A stretch of 64,000 nucleotides of DNA from Neisseria animalis (GCF_900636515.1 NZ_LR134287.1:1364001-1428000), one strand, 5' to 3'. Shown: positions 39,618-48,646, counted from the first letter of the stretch. Notes: generated from the letters alone by a model not told the origin. Program-made: numbers and translations.

Positions 39618-40400
39618 TTATTTTGCAGACGGCTGTTCGGGCGTATTGGGGGCAAAAACAGCTTGTTCCGCCGAAAAACGGATATTCGGATCATAAATAG
39701 CGCGGGCGGCATAAAGCTCGGCATAATTATTCGTTCCTTTCACACCGAGTTTTACCAAATCTCCGCCAACATTACCGGGCTTGTGCAGCGCCAGCAGCGT
39801 ACCGTTGTCCAATACAAAGCCTCTGTTTTTATTCGGATAGCCGGGAGTCAATTCCATAAAAACGCCTGTGTGGACGTTCAATCTATCCGAGTGTTTCGCC
39901 ACATTTTTGCCCAAACACAAGGGGCCTGTCGGCGCAAGCGAGTTTTTACCGTAATTTTCCGCTGCGATATTGGCCAACACATCATGTATGGTATCTTCCA
40001 AGATAGGCGAACCTGCCTTGGCATACATCACGGCATTATTGCAGGCATACGATACTTTGGAATAAAACGGCATATCGAAAAAAGTAATGAAATCAATTTG
40101 CTCGCCAACATTCACGCCATTCAGCGCGCGCACGGAAATATCGAAATACCAGCCTCCAAGCCGATACAGCAACAGATAGCGTGCCAAGTCCGCCTTAAAA
40201 GCGTAAGGGACTAATTTATTAAAGGCATCAAGAATACCCCCCCCATAGCTTTCCTCAATCCACTCCCGCAGCTCCTCATGAAAATACACCGTATGCCGAC
40301 TGTGCGGTGTATGCTTCTTTACCGACTCGACTGCCATTTCCAAATAAGGCGATAATTCTTTGGAATCATTGTCCGAAATAAAAATTTGCGAAATATTCAT
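39618..40400 (-). CDS. GT32-like glycosyltransferase with a G8 tract (candidate phase-variable)
   Basis: A 260-residue sugar transferase of the GT32/Gly_transf_sug type. The core YAFKADLARYLLLYRLGGWYFD lies at about residues 66-87. The usual DxD metal motif reads D-I-S at 87-89, so its second acid is missing or moved. There is no membrane segment. Eight consecutive C on the plus strand at 40237-40244 encode Gly 53-55, so adding or losing one base would truncate the protein after about 60 residues. The frame is open (on) here. Three tandem ATGs lie at 40406, 40403 and 40400, and the last is best spaced from AAGGA. The acceptor is unknown. A lipooligosaccharide role is an inference. Confidence 0.75.
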   Translation of the reverse strand: MNISQIFISDNDSKELSPYLEMAVESVKKHTPHSRHTVYFHEELREWIEESYGGGILDAFNKLVPYAFKADLARYLLLYRLGGWYFDISVRALNGVNVGEQIDFITFFDMPFYSKVSYACNNAVMYAKAGSPILEDTIHDVLANIAAENYGKNSLAPTGPLCLGKNVAKHSDRLNVHTGVFMELTPGYPNKNRGFVLDNGTLLALHKPGNVGGDLVKLGVKGTNNYAELYAARAIYDPNIRFSAEQAVFAPNTPEQPSAK

Positions 40401-40426
40401 CATCATTCCTTCACTCGGATTTGCAG

Positions 40427-40723
40427 CTAAGATTGGAACAAATCCACATCAAACAAATCCGCTTCACCCTTATGAACCCTGCAATCGAGTGTAATATCTT
40501 CCACTACCTTGCAGCAGCAGGGCAAAACTTCTCCCGGCGCAACAAATGCCAGCGGCAATTCATCATAATCCACGCGGCCTTGCAGGATTTTCACCCGGCA
40601 AGAGCCGCAATAACCGCTGCGGCATTGGTATTCCACCTCATGCCCCGTGCGCTCCAAACCTTCCAGCAAGGTTTCGCCCGTTTGCAACTGAAAAATTTTA
40701 TGATGTGTAGTGATATGAGGCAT
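40427..40723 (-). CDS. yfaE: [2Fe-2S] ferredoxin for ribonucleotide reductase maintenance (YfaE-like)
   Basis: A 98-residue plant-type ferredoxin. Cluster ligands are in YQCRSGYCGSCRVKI (C-x4-C-x2-C) with the fourth Cys in LPCCCKV near residue 76. The match to YfaE includes PLAFVAPGEVLPCC. YfaE reduces the NrdB cofactor to regenerate the tyrosyl radical. nrdB lies upstream on the same strand, about 258 bases away. The start at 40723 fits the family length. An in-frame upstream ATG at 40747 adds eight residues. Confidence 0.85.
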   Translation of the reverse strand: MPHITTHHKIFQLQTGETLLEGLERTGHEVEYQCRSGYCGSCRVKILQGRVDYDELPLAFVAPGEVLPCCCKVVEDITLDCRVHKGEADLFDVDLFQS

Positions 40724-40916
40724 GGGCAACCCAACAAAATATGCCAATCATTGTTTCAAACTCTGCAAAACGCCGACCCGCAGCAAACCGCCGCGCTGCA
40801 TAGAAACCGGCTTTACTTATCCGCTTCACCGGTTTGCGCTTGCCTTGCTGTTGCGGCTCGGCGTACATCGTCTCCGGCAATCTGCCAAGCCGAAACCGTC
40901 TGCTCTGTCAAAAGGC

Positions 40917-40958
40917 AAAAGGCCGTCTGAAAAAATCATGTCGGTTTTCAGACGGCCT
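40917..40958. terminator. Inverted DUS-pair terminator after nrdB
   Basis: AAAAGGCCGTCTGAAAA and TTTTCAGACGGCCT flank about 10 bases, 23 bases beyond the nrdB stop. Both arms carry the TGAA ending. Confidence 0.75.
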
Positions 40959-40980
40959 CGTTCCCGCTCAATAAATATCC

Positions 40981-42132
40981 TTACAGCTCGAAATCGCCCA
41001 AATCCTCGGCATTGACTTCCGAATCAATCTGCCCGATCAGATAAGACGAAATTTCCACTTCCTGCGGCGCAACCTGTACGTTGTCGGATGACAGCCAGGC
41101 ATTAATCCACGGAATCGGGTTTTGTGCCGCTTTTTCAAAAGCCGGCTGCAAGCCGACCGCCTGCATACGCAAGTTGGTGATGTATTCGACGTATTGGCCC
41201 AAAATTTCCTTGTTCAAACCAATCATCGAGCCGTCTTTAAACAGATAAGCCGCCCATTCTTTTTCCTGCTGCGCCGCTTTTTTAAACAATTCGAAACATT
41301 CGTTTTCCAGCTCGGCTGCAATTTCCGCCATTTCCGGATCGTCCGCACCCGCACGCATCAGGTTGAGCATGTGCTGGGTGCTGGTCAGATGCAGGGCTTC
41401 GTCGCGCGCAATCAATTTGATGATTTTGGCATTGCCTTCCATCAGTTCGCGCTCGGCAAAGGCAAACGAGCAGGCAAACGACACATAAAAACGGATGGCT
41501 TCCAAGACGTTCACGCACATCAGGCACAGATACAGCTTTTTCTTCAATTCGCGCAGGCTGACGGTAACGGTTTTGCCGCCAACCGTGTGCGAACCTTCGC
41601 CCAACAGGTTGTAATACTGCGTATATTCAATCAAATCATCGTAGTAGCAGGCAATATCTTCGGCGCGGGCGATGATGTATTCGTTGTCGACGATGTCTTC
41701 AAACACAATGCTCGGGTCATTGACGATATTGCGGATGATGTGGGTATAGCTGCGCGAGTGGATGGTTTCGGAAAACGACCAAGTCTCAATCCACGTTTCC
41801 AATTCAGGAATCGACACCAGCGGCAGCAAGGCCACGTTCGGGCTGCGCCCCTGAATCGAATCGAGCAGGGTTTGGTATTTCAAGTTACTGATGAAAATAT
41901 GTTTTTCATGCTCGGGCAGGTTGGAATAATCGATACGGTCGCGCGACACGTCAATCTCTTCCGGCCGCCAGAAAAACGATAACTGTTTCTCAATCAGTTT
42001 TTCAAAAATTTCGTATTTTTGCTGGTCGTAACGCGCCACATTCACCGGCTGGCCGAAAAACATCGGCTCCAAAAGCGCGTTGTTTTTCTGTTTGCTGAAG
42101 GTGCTGTATTGCATGGACAGGTTGCTGGGCAT
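40981..42132 (-). CDS. nrdB: Ribonucleoside-diphosphate reductase class Ia, beta subunit
   Basis: A 383-residue di-iron, tyrosyl-radical subunit. Iron-ligand regions are visible in [43 protein letters not shown] and [15 protein letters not shown]. The C-terminal DLGDFEL tail is the docking peptide for NrdA. A second in-frame ATG at 42114 gives a product starting MQYSTFSK, closer to how neisserial homologues begin, but it lacks a clear ribosome site. nrdA lies upstream, separated by about 300 bases with DUS hairpins, so nrdB may have its own promoter. Confidence 0.95.
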   Translation of the reverse strand: MPSNLSMQYSTFSKQKNNALLEPMFFGQPVNVARYDQQKYEIFEKLIEKQLSFFWRPEEIDVSRDRIDYSNLPEHEKHIFISNLKYQTLLDSIQGRSPNVALLPLVSIPELETWIETWSFSETIHSRSYTHIIRNIVNDPSIVFEDIVDNEYIIARAEDIACYYDDLIEYTQYYNLLGEGSHTVGGKTVTVSLRELKKKLYLCLMCVNVLEAIRFYVSFACSFAFAERELMEGNAKIIKLIARDEALHLTSTQHMLNLMRAGADDPEMAEIAAELENECFELFKKAAQQEKEWAAYLFKDGSMIGLNKEILGQYVEYITNLRMQAVGLQPAFEKAAQNPIPWINAWLSSDNVQVAPQEVEISSYLIGQIDSEVNAEDLGDFEL

Positions 42133-42321
42133 GGCTTTACTCTTTACTGATTTAGGTTGGAGGCCGTCTGCATATTTCAGACGACCTAATCACTTTTCAA
42201 TGAAACGGTTGAAAACCAATCGAATCGGACACCTCTTAACTATACGATTAAAACAAATGCACCAAAGCACATCCTATTCGGGCTTGTTTGATTTCCTAGC
42301 GTTTTACAATCTTGAAAGTCG

Positions 42322-42363
42322 GTTTTGCAGACGGCCTTCATTCCTAAAAGCCGTCTGCAAAAC
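42322..42363. terminator. Inverted DUS pair between nrdA and nrdB
   Basis: GTTTTGCAGACGGC (42322-42335) and GCCGTCTGCAAAAC (42350-42363) are perfect complements around 14 bases. The pair lies downstream of minus-strand nrdA and could attenuate transcription into nrdB. A weaker imperfect pair lies at about 42160-42188. Confidence 0.6.
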
Positions 42364-42389
42364 ATCCGGTATCCGTTAAACACCGAGAT

Positions 42390-42425
42390 GTTGGGTTACG
42401 CCCGCTTGAGGCAGGCTAACCCAAC
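42390..42425. repeat. GTTGGGTTA stem-loop repeat after nrdA
   Basis: GTTGGGTTA (42390-42398) and TAACCCAAC (42417-42425) pair around an 18-base loop just beyond the nrdA stop. Similar GTTGGGTTA...TAACCCAAC hairpins are familiar as short intergenic repeats in many bacteria. I see only one copy in this window. Confidence 0.5.
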
Positions 42426-42434
42426 CTACTTTAC

Positions 42435-44714
42435 TTAGATTTTACACGCCCCGCCCGCGCAGCCGTCGTCCTGCAAGTCGGTTTGGGTATCGTCGGCACC
42501 GTCTCGGGTGTTGTGGTAATACAGGGTTTTCACGCCGTATTTGTAGGCGGTGAGCAGGTCTTTGAGCATTTGTTTCATGGAAACTTTGTTGCCTTCGAAC
42601 TTGCCCGGGTCGTAGCTGGTATTGGCGGAAATGGCCTGATCGACAAATTTCTGCATGATGCCGACGAGTTTCAGATAGCCGTCGTTGCCCGGCATTTGCC
42701 ACAGCAGTTCGTATTGGTCTTTCAAGGTCTCGAACTCGGGTACGACTTGTTTCAAGATGCCGTCTTTCGAGGCTTTTACCGACACCAGGCCGCGCGGCGG
42801 CTCGATGCCGTTGGTGGCGTTGGCGATTTGCGAGCTGGTTTCAGACGGCATCAAAGCGGTCAGGGTGGAATTACGTAGGCCGTATTTGACGATGTCGGCG
42901 CGCAGTGCTTCCCAGTCGTAATGCAGCGGCTCTTGGCAGACGGCATCGAGGTCTTTTTTATAGGTATCGATCGGCAGCTTGCCTTGCGAATACACGGTTT
43001 CGCCAAACAGCGGGCAGGCTCCGTATTCTTTGGCCAGATTCACGGAAGCTTTCAGGAGGTAATACTGCATGGCTTCGAAGGTGCGGTGTGTCAGGCCGAT
43101 GGCGGATTCGTCGCTGTATTTCACGCCGTTTTTCGCCAGATAGTAGGCATAGTTGATGACACCGATGCCGAGGGTGCGGCGGTTCATGGTGGCAATACGG
43201 GCGGCAGGCACGGGATAGTCTTGGTAATCCAGCAGTGCGTCCAAGGCGCGGACGGTCAAATCCGCCAATTCTTCCAATTCGTCCAAACTCTCCAATGCGC
43301 CCAAATTGAACGCCGACAAGGTGCACAAGGCGATTTCGCCGTTTTCGTCGTTGATGTTGTCCAGCGGCTTGGTCGGCAGGGCGATTTCCAAACACAGATT
43401 GGATTGGCGCACCGGCGCGACGCGCGGGTCAAACGGGCTGTGCGTGTTGCAATGATCGACGTTTTGGATGTAGATGCGGCCCGTACCGGCGCGCTCCTGC
43501 ATCAGTGAGGAAAACAGCTCGGTTGCCGGAATCGTGCGCTTGCGGATGGATTCGTCTTGCTCGTATTGCGTGTATAAACGCTCGAACTCGTCTTGGTCGG
43601 CAAAAAACGCTTCATACAAACCGGGCACTTCGTTCGGCGAAAACAGGGTAATGTTGCCGCCTTTAATCAGACGGGTGTAGAGCAGGCGGTTGATTTGCAC
43701 GCCGTAATCCAACTGGCGCACGCGGTTTTCTTCCACGCCGCGGTTGTTTTTCAACACCAGCAGACTTTCGGCCTCGATGTGCCACATCGGGTAAAACAAA
43801 GTTGCCGCACCGCCGCGCACGCCGCCTTGCGAGCAGGATTTGACTGCGGCTTGGAACATTTTGAAAAACGGGATGCAGCCGGTATGCTGCGCTTCGCCCC
43901 CGCGGATTTCGCTGCCCAAACCGCGGATGCGGCCGGCGTTGATACCGATGCCGGCGCGTTGGGAAACGTATTTCACAATCGCGCTGGTGGTGGCATTGAT
44001 GGAATCCAGGCTGTCGTCGCACTCAATCAACACGCAGCTTGAAAACTGGCGTGTCGGCGTACGCACACCGCTCATAATCGGCGTAGGCAGCGATACTTTG
44101 AAAGTGGATACCGCGTCATAGAAACGTTTCACATAATCCAGACGGGTAGCTTTCGGATATTTGCCAAACAGACACATCGCCACCAAAATATACAGAAACT
44201 GGGGAGTCTCGTAGATTTGGCGGGTAACGCGGTTTTGCACCAGATATTTGCCTTCCAGCTGCTTCACGGCGGCATAAGAGAAGGTCATGTCGCGGCTGTG
44301 GTCGATGTAGGCATTGAGTTCGTCAAACTCTTCGCGGGTGTAGTCTTCAATCAGGTGCTTGTCGTATTTGCCCGCTGCCGTCAGTTTTTGGACATGATCG
44401 AAAAGATGGGGAGGGGTAAATTCACCGTAAGCGATTTTACGCAAATGGAAAATCGCCAAACGCGCTGCCAAATATTGGTAATCCGGCGTCTCCGGAGAAA
44501 TCAGGTCGGCCGCCGCTTTAATGATGGTTTCGTGAATGTCGTCGGTACGGATACCGTTGTAAAACTGAATGTGTGATTTCAGCTCGACTTGGGAAACGGA
44601 TACATTGTCCAACCCTTCAGCTGCCCAAGTAACGACGCGGTGGATTTTATCCAGGTTAATCGGTTCCAAACGCCCGTCACGCTTGGTTACTTTCAAATCG
44701 TTTGCAGCATTCAT
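42435..44714 (-). CDS. nrdA: Ribonucleoside-diphosphate reductase class Ia, alpha subunit
   Basis: A 759-residue catalytic subunit. An N-terminal ATP-cone (KVTKRDGRLEPINLDKIHRVV) implies dATP feedback control. Active-site marks include FSSCVLIECDDSLDSI (first redox Cys) and the NLCLEI loop with thiyl-radical Cys. The second redox Cys lies in LCTLSAFNLGA, and the radical-transfer tyrosines are near the end. The C-terminal CAGGACKI carries the Cys pair that re-reduces the active site. Length matches class Ia. Two NrdR-box-like sequences lie just upstream. Confidence 0.96.
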   Translation of the reverse strand: MNAANDLKVTKRDGRLEPINLDKIHRVVTWAAEGLDNVSVSQVELKSHIQFYNGIRTDDIHETIIKAAADLISPETPDYQYLAARLAIFHLRKIAYGEFTPPHLFDHVQKLTAAGKYDKHLIEDYTREEFDELNAYIDHSRDMTFSYAAVKQLEGKYLVQNRVTRQIYETPQFLYILVAMCLFGKYPKATRLDYVKRFYDAVSTFKVSLPTPIMSGVRTPTRQFSSCVLIECDDSLDSINATTSAIVKYVSQRAGIGINAGRIRGLGSEIRGGEAQHTGCIPFFKMFQAAVKSCSQGGVRGGAATLFYPMWHIEAESLLVLKNNRGVEENRVRQLDYGVQINRLLYTRLIKGGNITLFSPNEVPGLYEAFFADQDEFERLYTQYEQDESIRKRTIPATELFSSLMQERAGTGRIYIQNVDHCNTHSPFDPRVAPVRQSNLCLEIALPTKPLDNINDENGEIALCTLSAFNLGALESLDELEELADLTVRALDALLDYQDYPVPAARIATMNRRTLGIGVINYAYYLAKNGVKYSDESAIGLTHRTFEAMQYYLLKASVNLAKEYGACPLFGETVYSQGKLPIDTYKKDLDAVCQEPLHYDWEALRADIVKYGLRNSTLTALMPSETSSQIANATNGIEPPRGLVSVKASKDGILKQVVPEFETLKDQYELLWQMPGNDGYLKLVGIMQKFVDQAISANTSYDPGKFEGNKVSMKQMLKDLLTAYKYGVKTLYYHNTRDGADDTQTDLQDDGCAGGACKI

Positions 44715-44737
44715 TTAGTGGCTTCCCAATTTCAAAA

Positions 44738-44785
44738 ACACAAGATACAGTATTCGGTAAGATTAGACAGCACAATATAAAGGAT
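44738..44785. promoter_or_regulatory. Candidate tandem NrdR boxes upstream of nrdA
   Basis: ACACAAGATACAGTAT (44738-44753) and GCACAATATAAAGGAT (44770-44785) resemble the 16-base NrdR palindrome (ACACWATATATWGTGT) at about 13 and 12 positions by my count. Their starts are 32 bases apart, close to three helical turns, as NrdR boxes usually are. They lie 24-71 bases upstream of the nrdA start codon, a natural repressor position. nrdR itself is not in the window. Confidence 0.55.
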
Positions 44786-45192
44786 TTCGATATGCTTTTC
44801 CAGTACTTGACAATCCGATATTTTCAGGCATTTTTGCAGACGGCCTCAAACAATAAAAATTACCCTGTTTGCTCTTGACACGCGCTGTTCCTGATTATTC
44901 AAGCCTTACAGCCTGAAGTGCTTTGCATCTGCCTTTCAGATGTATTTGCTTCTCTATCCCTTACCTCCCTATCAAATAAGGCAAATTTCCCTACTGCACC
45001 TTATTTCCCCCTGCTCACGGCCCCGGCGCTTTCTACCGCCGTCCGGTTGCTTTTTAGCGAGGTTAATTTATGTAAACATTTTTACAAAAAAACAACACAA
45101 AAAACTGCTGAAAACAGTTATCTTTATTATCAGCTACTTACCAAAAAATTAATCTGTACAAAGTCGGAAGATGAGTGTATGCTTCGCTTTTC
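44786..45192. other. AT-rich divergent region between nrdA and dnrN
   Basis: About 400 bases with one DUS near 44835 and no supported gene. The part nearest dnrN (45060-45190) is strongly AT-rich and likely carries its promoter. Confidence 0.4.
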
Positions 45193-45217
45193 AATACATT
45201 CATTAAAAATGTATCTT
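45193..45217 (+). promoter_or_regulatory. Candidate NsrR operator upstream of dnrN
   Basis: AATACATT (45193-45200) and AATGTATCTT (45208-45217) form an inverted repeat around seven bases. The right half is the reverse of the AAGATRCATT half-site that nitric-oxide-sensing NsrR recognises in enterobacteria. dnrN is a known member of the NsrR regulon in Neisseria. The site ends 55 bases before the dnrN start codon. Regulation is inferred from the motif. Confidence 0.6.
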
Positions 45218-45272
45218 TTTTGAAAAACATTCTTTCATCACAAACCAAAATTGATACATAAGGATAGCCATC

Positions 45273-45746
45273 ATGACCGACTTGACCGTTTGGGAAACCG
45301 CTCCTTTCAACACCACCATCGACCATATCCTGCAACGCTATCACGATGTCCACCACGCCCAGCTGGAAGAGTTGGTTCCACTTGCCCGAAAAGTTGCCAC
45401 CGTACATGCCGATACCTTTCCTGCCGAAGTGGCCGATTTGCTGGCAGGAATACAAAACGAGCTGCTGTCGCATATGATGAAGGAAGAGCGTATGCTGTTT
45501 CCCATGATCAAACAAGGTATCGGACGCGGTGCCGCCATGCCCATCAGCGTGATGATGCACGAACATGAAGAACACGACCAAGCCATTGCCCGTTTGCGCG
45601 AGCTGACCGACAATTTTACCCTTCCTGCCCATGCCTGCGGAAGCTGGACCCGCCTCTACCGCTTGGCGGAAGAAATGGTTAATGATTTGACCGATCACAT
45701 CCGTTTGGAAAACGATATTCTCTTCGCACGGGTTCTTGCCTCATAA
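45273..45746 (+). CDS. dnrN: Di-iron Fe-S cluster repair protein, hemerythrin-type (DnrN/YtfE/RIC)
   Basis: A 157-residue hemerythrin-domain protein that helps repair Fe-S clusters damaged by nitric oxide or oxidants. Iron-ligand histidines and glutamates are visible in DHILQRYHDVHHAQ, ELLSHMMKEERMLFP, MMHEHEEHDQA and DLTDHIRLENDILF. It is shorter than E. coli YtfE because the N-terminal DUF542/ScdA-N domain with its Cys pair is absent, so only the di-iron domain is present. An NsrR-like operator lies upstream, and a DUS terminator follows. Confidence 0.9.
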   Translation: MTDLTVWETAPFNTTIDHILQRYHDVHHAQLEELVPLARKVATVHADTFPAEVADLLAGIQNELLSHMMKEERMLFPMIKQGIGRGAAMPISVMMHEHEEHDQAIARLRELTDNFTLPAHACGSWTRLYRLAEEMVNDLTDHIRLENDILFARVLAS

Positions 45747-45750
45747 GACA

Positions 45751-45808
45751 CAAAGGCCGTCTGAACATCCGAAATTTTCATCAAGACCACATTCAGACGG
45801 CTTTCTGC
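45751..45808. terminator. Inverted DUS-pair terminator after dnrN
   Basis: AAAGGCCGTCTGAACAT and ATTCAGACGGCTTT flank about 25 bases right after the dnrN stop. Both arms have the TGAA ending. Confidence 0.6.
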
Positions 45809-45846
45809 TAGAATATGCCGTTTTTTCTATTCTCTCCCTCATTACC

Positions 45847-46638
45847 ATGGCACAACACCCCTACCGTCGGCTGCGTACATCCAAGTCACACCTGCCCGAA
45901 GTCGGTATTTCTGAAGAAGGCAATATCCGCTCGCTCCATTTGGGCAGTGCTACCATACAAAGCTCGATGAATCTCGATCACCCCGCCGAACTGGTATTGT
46001 CATACAGTCGCGCCATGATGGGTTGGCTGCTGTTTACCGAACAACAACCGCAGCACATTACCCAAATCGGTTTGGGAGGCGGTTCGTTTGCCCGCTGGAT
46101 CGATGCCTACCTGCCCGATACCAAGCAAACCGCCGTTGACATCAACCCACAGGTGATTGCTGTTGCCCGCAGTCTGTTCGAGCTGCCTTTTGAAGACGAA
46201 CGCTTTGAAATTGTAGAGGCAGATGGGGCGGAATACATCAAAATTTTCCGGCACAATACCGATGTCATTCTGGTTGACGGTTTCGACGGCGAGCAAATCA
46301 TCGATGCGTTGGTGGGCGAAACATTTTTCCAAAACTGCCGCAATGCCCTTTCCGACAACGGCATTTTTGTTACAAACTGGTGGAGTGGCGACAAACGCTA
46401 TCAAACTTTTGTCGAACGCCTGCTCAATGTCTTCGAGGGGCGCGTATTGGAGCTGCCGGCAGAAAGCCATGGCAATATTGCCGTAATGGCATTCCAAAGC
46501 AGCCCAAAAGAACAAAACCTCGACAATTTGAAAAAACGCGCCGAAAAGCTGGAAATGCTGTACGGATTGAATTTCAAACGTATGCTGGCCGATTTGAAAG
46601 CAAACAATCCGCAAAACGGCAAGCATTTTTATCTATAA
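45847..46638 (+). CDS. Spermidine-synthase-like (aminopropyltransferase fold) protein
   Basis: A 263-residue Rossmann-fold protein related to spermine/spermidine synthases. The cofactor loop is ITQIGLGGGSFARWIDAYL near residue 73, followed by AVDINPQVIAVARSLF and EADGAEYIKIF, then the conserved VILVDGFDGEQI. It lacks the full N-terminal beta domain of true SpeE, so it may be a polyamine-synthase-like methyltransferase fold protein rather than a spermidine synthase. No speD is near. The start at 45847 is preferred because an upstream in-frame extension to 45736 overlaps dnrN. Confidence 0.78.
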   Translation: MAQHPYRRLRTSKSHLPEVGISEEGNIRSLHLGSATIQSSMNLDHPAELVLSYSRAMMGWLLFTEQQPQHITQIGLGGGSFARWIDAYLPDTKQTAVDINPQVIAVARSLFELPFEDERFEIVEADGAEYIKIFRHNTDVILVDGFDGEQIIDALVGETFFQNCRNALSDNGIFVTNWWSGDKRYQTFVERLLNVFEGRVLELPAESHGNIAVMAFQSSPKEQNLDNLKKRAEKLEMLYGLNFKRMLADLKANNPQNGKHFYL

Positions 46639-46690
46639 ATGGCTTGCATTGCCATGGTGCCGGCGTAACTTTCCGTATTATTCGAGAAAA

Positions 46691-46760
46691 AATAGTCGAA
46701 TAAAATAAGAATGAGACAAGGCAAAGCAACGCTGTATCATTCTTATTTTAAATGACTATA
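46691..46760. mobile_element. Correia-type miniature element, copy 6, internally deleted
   Basis: A 70-base copy keeping both terminal repeats but missing about 37 bases of the core. The gap falls exactly between two CAAGGCA repeats found in the full element, as expected from recombination or slippage between them. The first terminal base is A instead of T. Confidence 0.85.
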
Positions 46761-46778
46761 CCTTAAGAAAATATTTTA

Positions 46779-46818
46779 AGGCCGTCTGCAAATTTACGAT
46801 TTTGCAGACGGCCTTTCA
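46779..46818. terminator. Bidirectional DUS-pair terminator between convergent genes
   Basis: AAGGCCGTCTGCAAAT and TTTGCAGACGGCCTTT flank about 8 bases between the spermidine-synthase-like gene and trpD. Confidence 0.75.
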
Positions 46819-46842
46819 ACTTATCCGAATTTTCCAAACCGG

Positions 46843-47883
46843 TTAATCGTTTTCCGATGCCAAGCGCTGCGACAAGGCAACAAAGGCTTCCTGCTTGGCT
46901 TTCGCTTTTCCCGAATCAATCGCTTCCCGTGCGGCGGCAACGCCTGCTTCAAGCGAGTCGGTAACATTGCCGGCATACAGGCAGGCCGCCGCATTGAGCA
47001 GCACAATATCCCGCGCCGCGCCCTGCTCTCCATTCAATACCGACTGCATCATCGCCAAAGATTCCGAGCTGCCGGAAACTTTAATTTCATCAAGATTGCG
47101 GCGCACTTCAATCCCGAAGTCTTCAGGCGTGATGTCGTATTCCAAAATCTGCCCGTTTTTCAATTCCGCAACATGGGTTGCACCGGTCAGCGTAATTTCA
47201 TCTAAGCCGTCCGAACCATTGACCACCAAGACATGCTTTGAGCCCAGTTGCTGCAATACGCGCGACAAAATGCCGCACAAATCGACATGAAACACACCCA
47301 AAAGCTGGTTTGGCGCGCCGGCGGGGTTGGTCAGCGGGCCTAAAATGTTGAAGATACTGCGGAAACCCAGTGAGCGGCGCACCGGCGCAACATAACGCAT
47401 GGCACTGTGGTGGTTTTGTGCAAACATAAAACCGATGCCTTCTTCGTCAATGCTGCGGCCTACTTGCGAAGCAGACAAATTCATTGCCGCACCCATCTGC
47501 TCGATCACATCTGCCGCACCGCTTGAAGAAGATACGGAACGTCCGCCGTGCTTGGCTACTTTTGCCCCGGCCGCCGCCGCAACAAACATTGCCGTTGTGG
47601 AAATATTGAATGTTTTCGCGCCGTCGCCGCCCGTACCGACAATATCGACCAATGAGGATTTGTCTGCCACGGGAACCGGCGTTGCAAATTCGCGCATGAC
47701 GGCCGCCGCAGCGGTAATCTCCGATACGGTTTCCACCTTAATCCTCAAGCCGGTAATAATCGCCGCAATCTGCTCCGGCGCGACCTGCCCGCTCATAATC
47801 TGGCGCATCAGATCGGTCATTTCATCGTAAAACAATTCGTTATTGCTAATCAGCCGTTCGATTGCCTGCTGGGGTGTAATCAT
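46843..47883 (-). CDS. trpD: Anthranilate phosphoribosyltransferase
   Basis: A 346-residue tryptophan-pathway enzyme that joins anthranilate to PRPP. The PRPP-binding loop is [17 protein letters not shown] near residue 83. Further marks are [18 protein letters not shown] and the [14 protein letters not shown] substrate segment. Length is standard and there is no fused TrpG domain. trpG lies upstream on the same strand, 175 bases away. trpE is not seen in the window. Confidence 0.96.
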   Translation of the reverse strand: MITPQQAIERLISNNELFYDEMTDLMRQIMSGQVAPEQIAAIITGLRIKVETVSEITAAAAVMREFATPVPVADKSSLVDIVGTGGDGAKTFNISTTAMFVAAAAGAKVAKHGGRSVSSSSGAADVIEQMGAAMNLSASQVGRSIDEEGIGFMFAQNHHSAMRYVAPVRRSLGFRSIFNILGPLTNPAGAPNQLLGVFHVDLCGILSRVLQQLGSKHVLVVNGSDGLDEITLTGATHVAELKNGQILEYDITPEDFGIEVRRNLDEIKVSGSSESLAMMQSVLNGEQGAARDIVLLNAAACLYAGNVTDSLEAGVAAAREAIDSGKAKAKQEAFVALSQRLASEND

Positions 47884-48058
47884 TTCATGCTCATTTCGTT
47901 GGATAACAATCTGTCTCTGTCAGACCACGCTCTTGCCGAACAGCCCGACCGGTACGGCATTCCGCTTTTTGCAGACGGCCTTTCATGCTTTTTGCTTTAA
48001 AAACCGGTAAGGATTTCCACGGCAAAGCGGTGATGGCTCACGCCATGCCGTCTGTATT
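47884..48058. other. trpG-trpD spacer with DUS copies
   Basis: Contains TTTTTGCAGACGGCC near 47967 and ATGCCGTCTGTA near 48046, inverted about 75 bases apart. No leader peptide with Trp codons is visible. Confidence 0.4.
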
Positions 48059-48646
48059 TTATACCTTTGCCGGAAAATCTTTAAACTCTTCCAAAAAGTT
48101 CCGCAGCATATCGTGTCCGTGTTCGGTTAATAATGCCTCGGGGTGGAATTGTACGCCCTCAACCGCATAATCTTTATGCCGCACCCCCATAATTTCCCCA
48201 TCATCAGTCCAAGCCGTGATTTCCAAACAATCCGGCAAGATCTTTCTGTCAATCACCAAGCTGTGGTAGCGCGTACAAACCACCGGATTCGGCAAATCTT
48301 TAAACATTCCTTTGCCACAATGGGAAACCGGCGATACTTTTCCGTGCATCAAAGTTTGCGCGCGTACAATATCGCCGCCAAATGCCTCACCAATCGTCTG
48401 ATGCCCCAAGCACACCCCCATAATGGGCAACTTGCCTGCAAAATGCTTCATCGCGGCCACAGAAATTCCGGCTTCCTTCGGAGAACAGGGACCCGGCCCG
48501 ATAACCAGATATTGCGGCTTGAGCGCGGCAATTTCTTCCAAGGTAATGTCATCGTTTCGGCGTACCGAAACTTCCTGACCCAGCTCGGCGAAGTATTGGA
48601 CGATGTTGTAGGTAAAACTGTCGTAGTTGTCGATAAAGAGTAGCAT
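48059..48646 (-). CDS. trpG: Anthranilate synthase component II (glutamine amidotransferase)
   Basis: A 195-residue class I amidotransferase that delivers ammonia to TrpE. The oxyanion segment is [11 protein letters not shown] near residues 50-60. The nucleophile Cys 79 is in [16 protein letters not shown], and the His/Glu pair is in [13 protein letters not shown] near 170. It could also serve 4-amino-4-deoxychorismate synthase (PabA), since such subunits are often shared. Position just upstream of trpD favours TrpG. Confidence 0.94.
   Translation of the reverse strand: MLLFIDNYDSFTYNIVQYFAELGQEVSVRRNDDITLEEIAALKPQYLVIGPGPCSPKEAGISVAAMKHFAGKLPIMGVCLGHQTIGEAFGGDIVRAQTLMHGKVSPVSHCGKGMFKDLPNPVVCTRYHSLVIDRKILPDCLEITAWTDDGEIMGVRHKDYAVEGVQFHPEALLTEHGHDMLRNFLEEFKDFPAKV

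Noticed and set aside
47884..48058. Tryptophan attenuator between trpG and trpD
   Set aside because: No leader peptide with consecutive Trp codons, and the only hairpin-forming sequences are widely spaced DUS copies.
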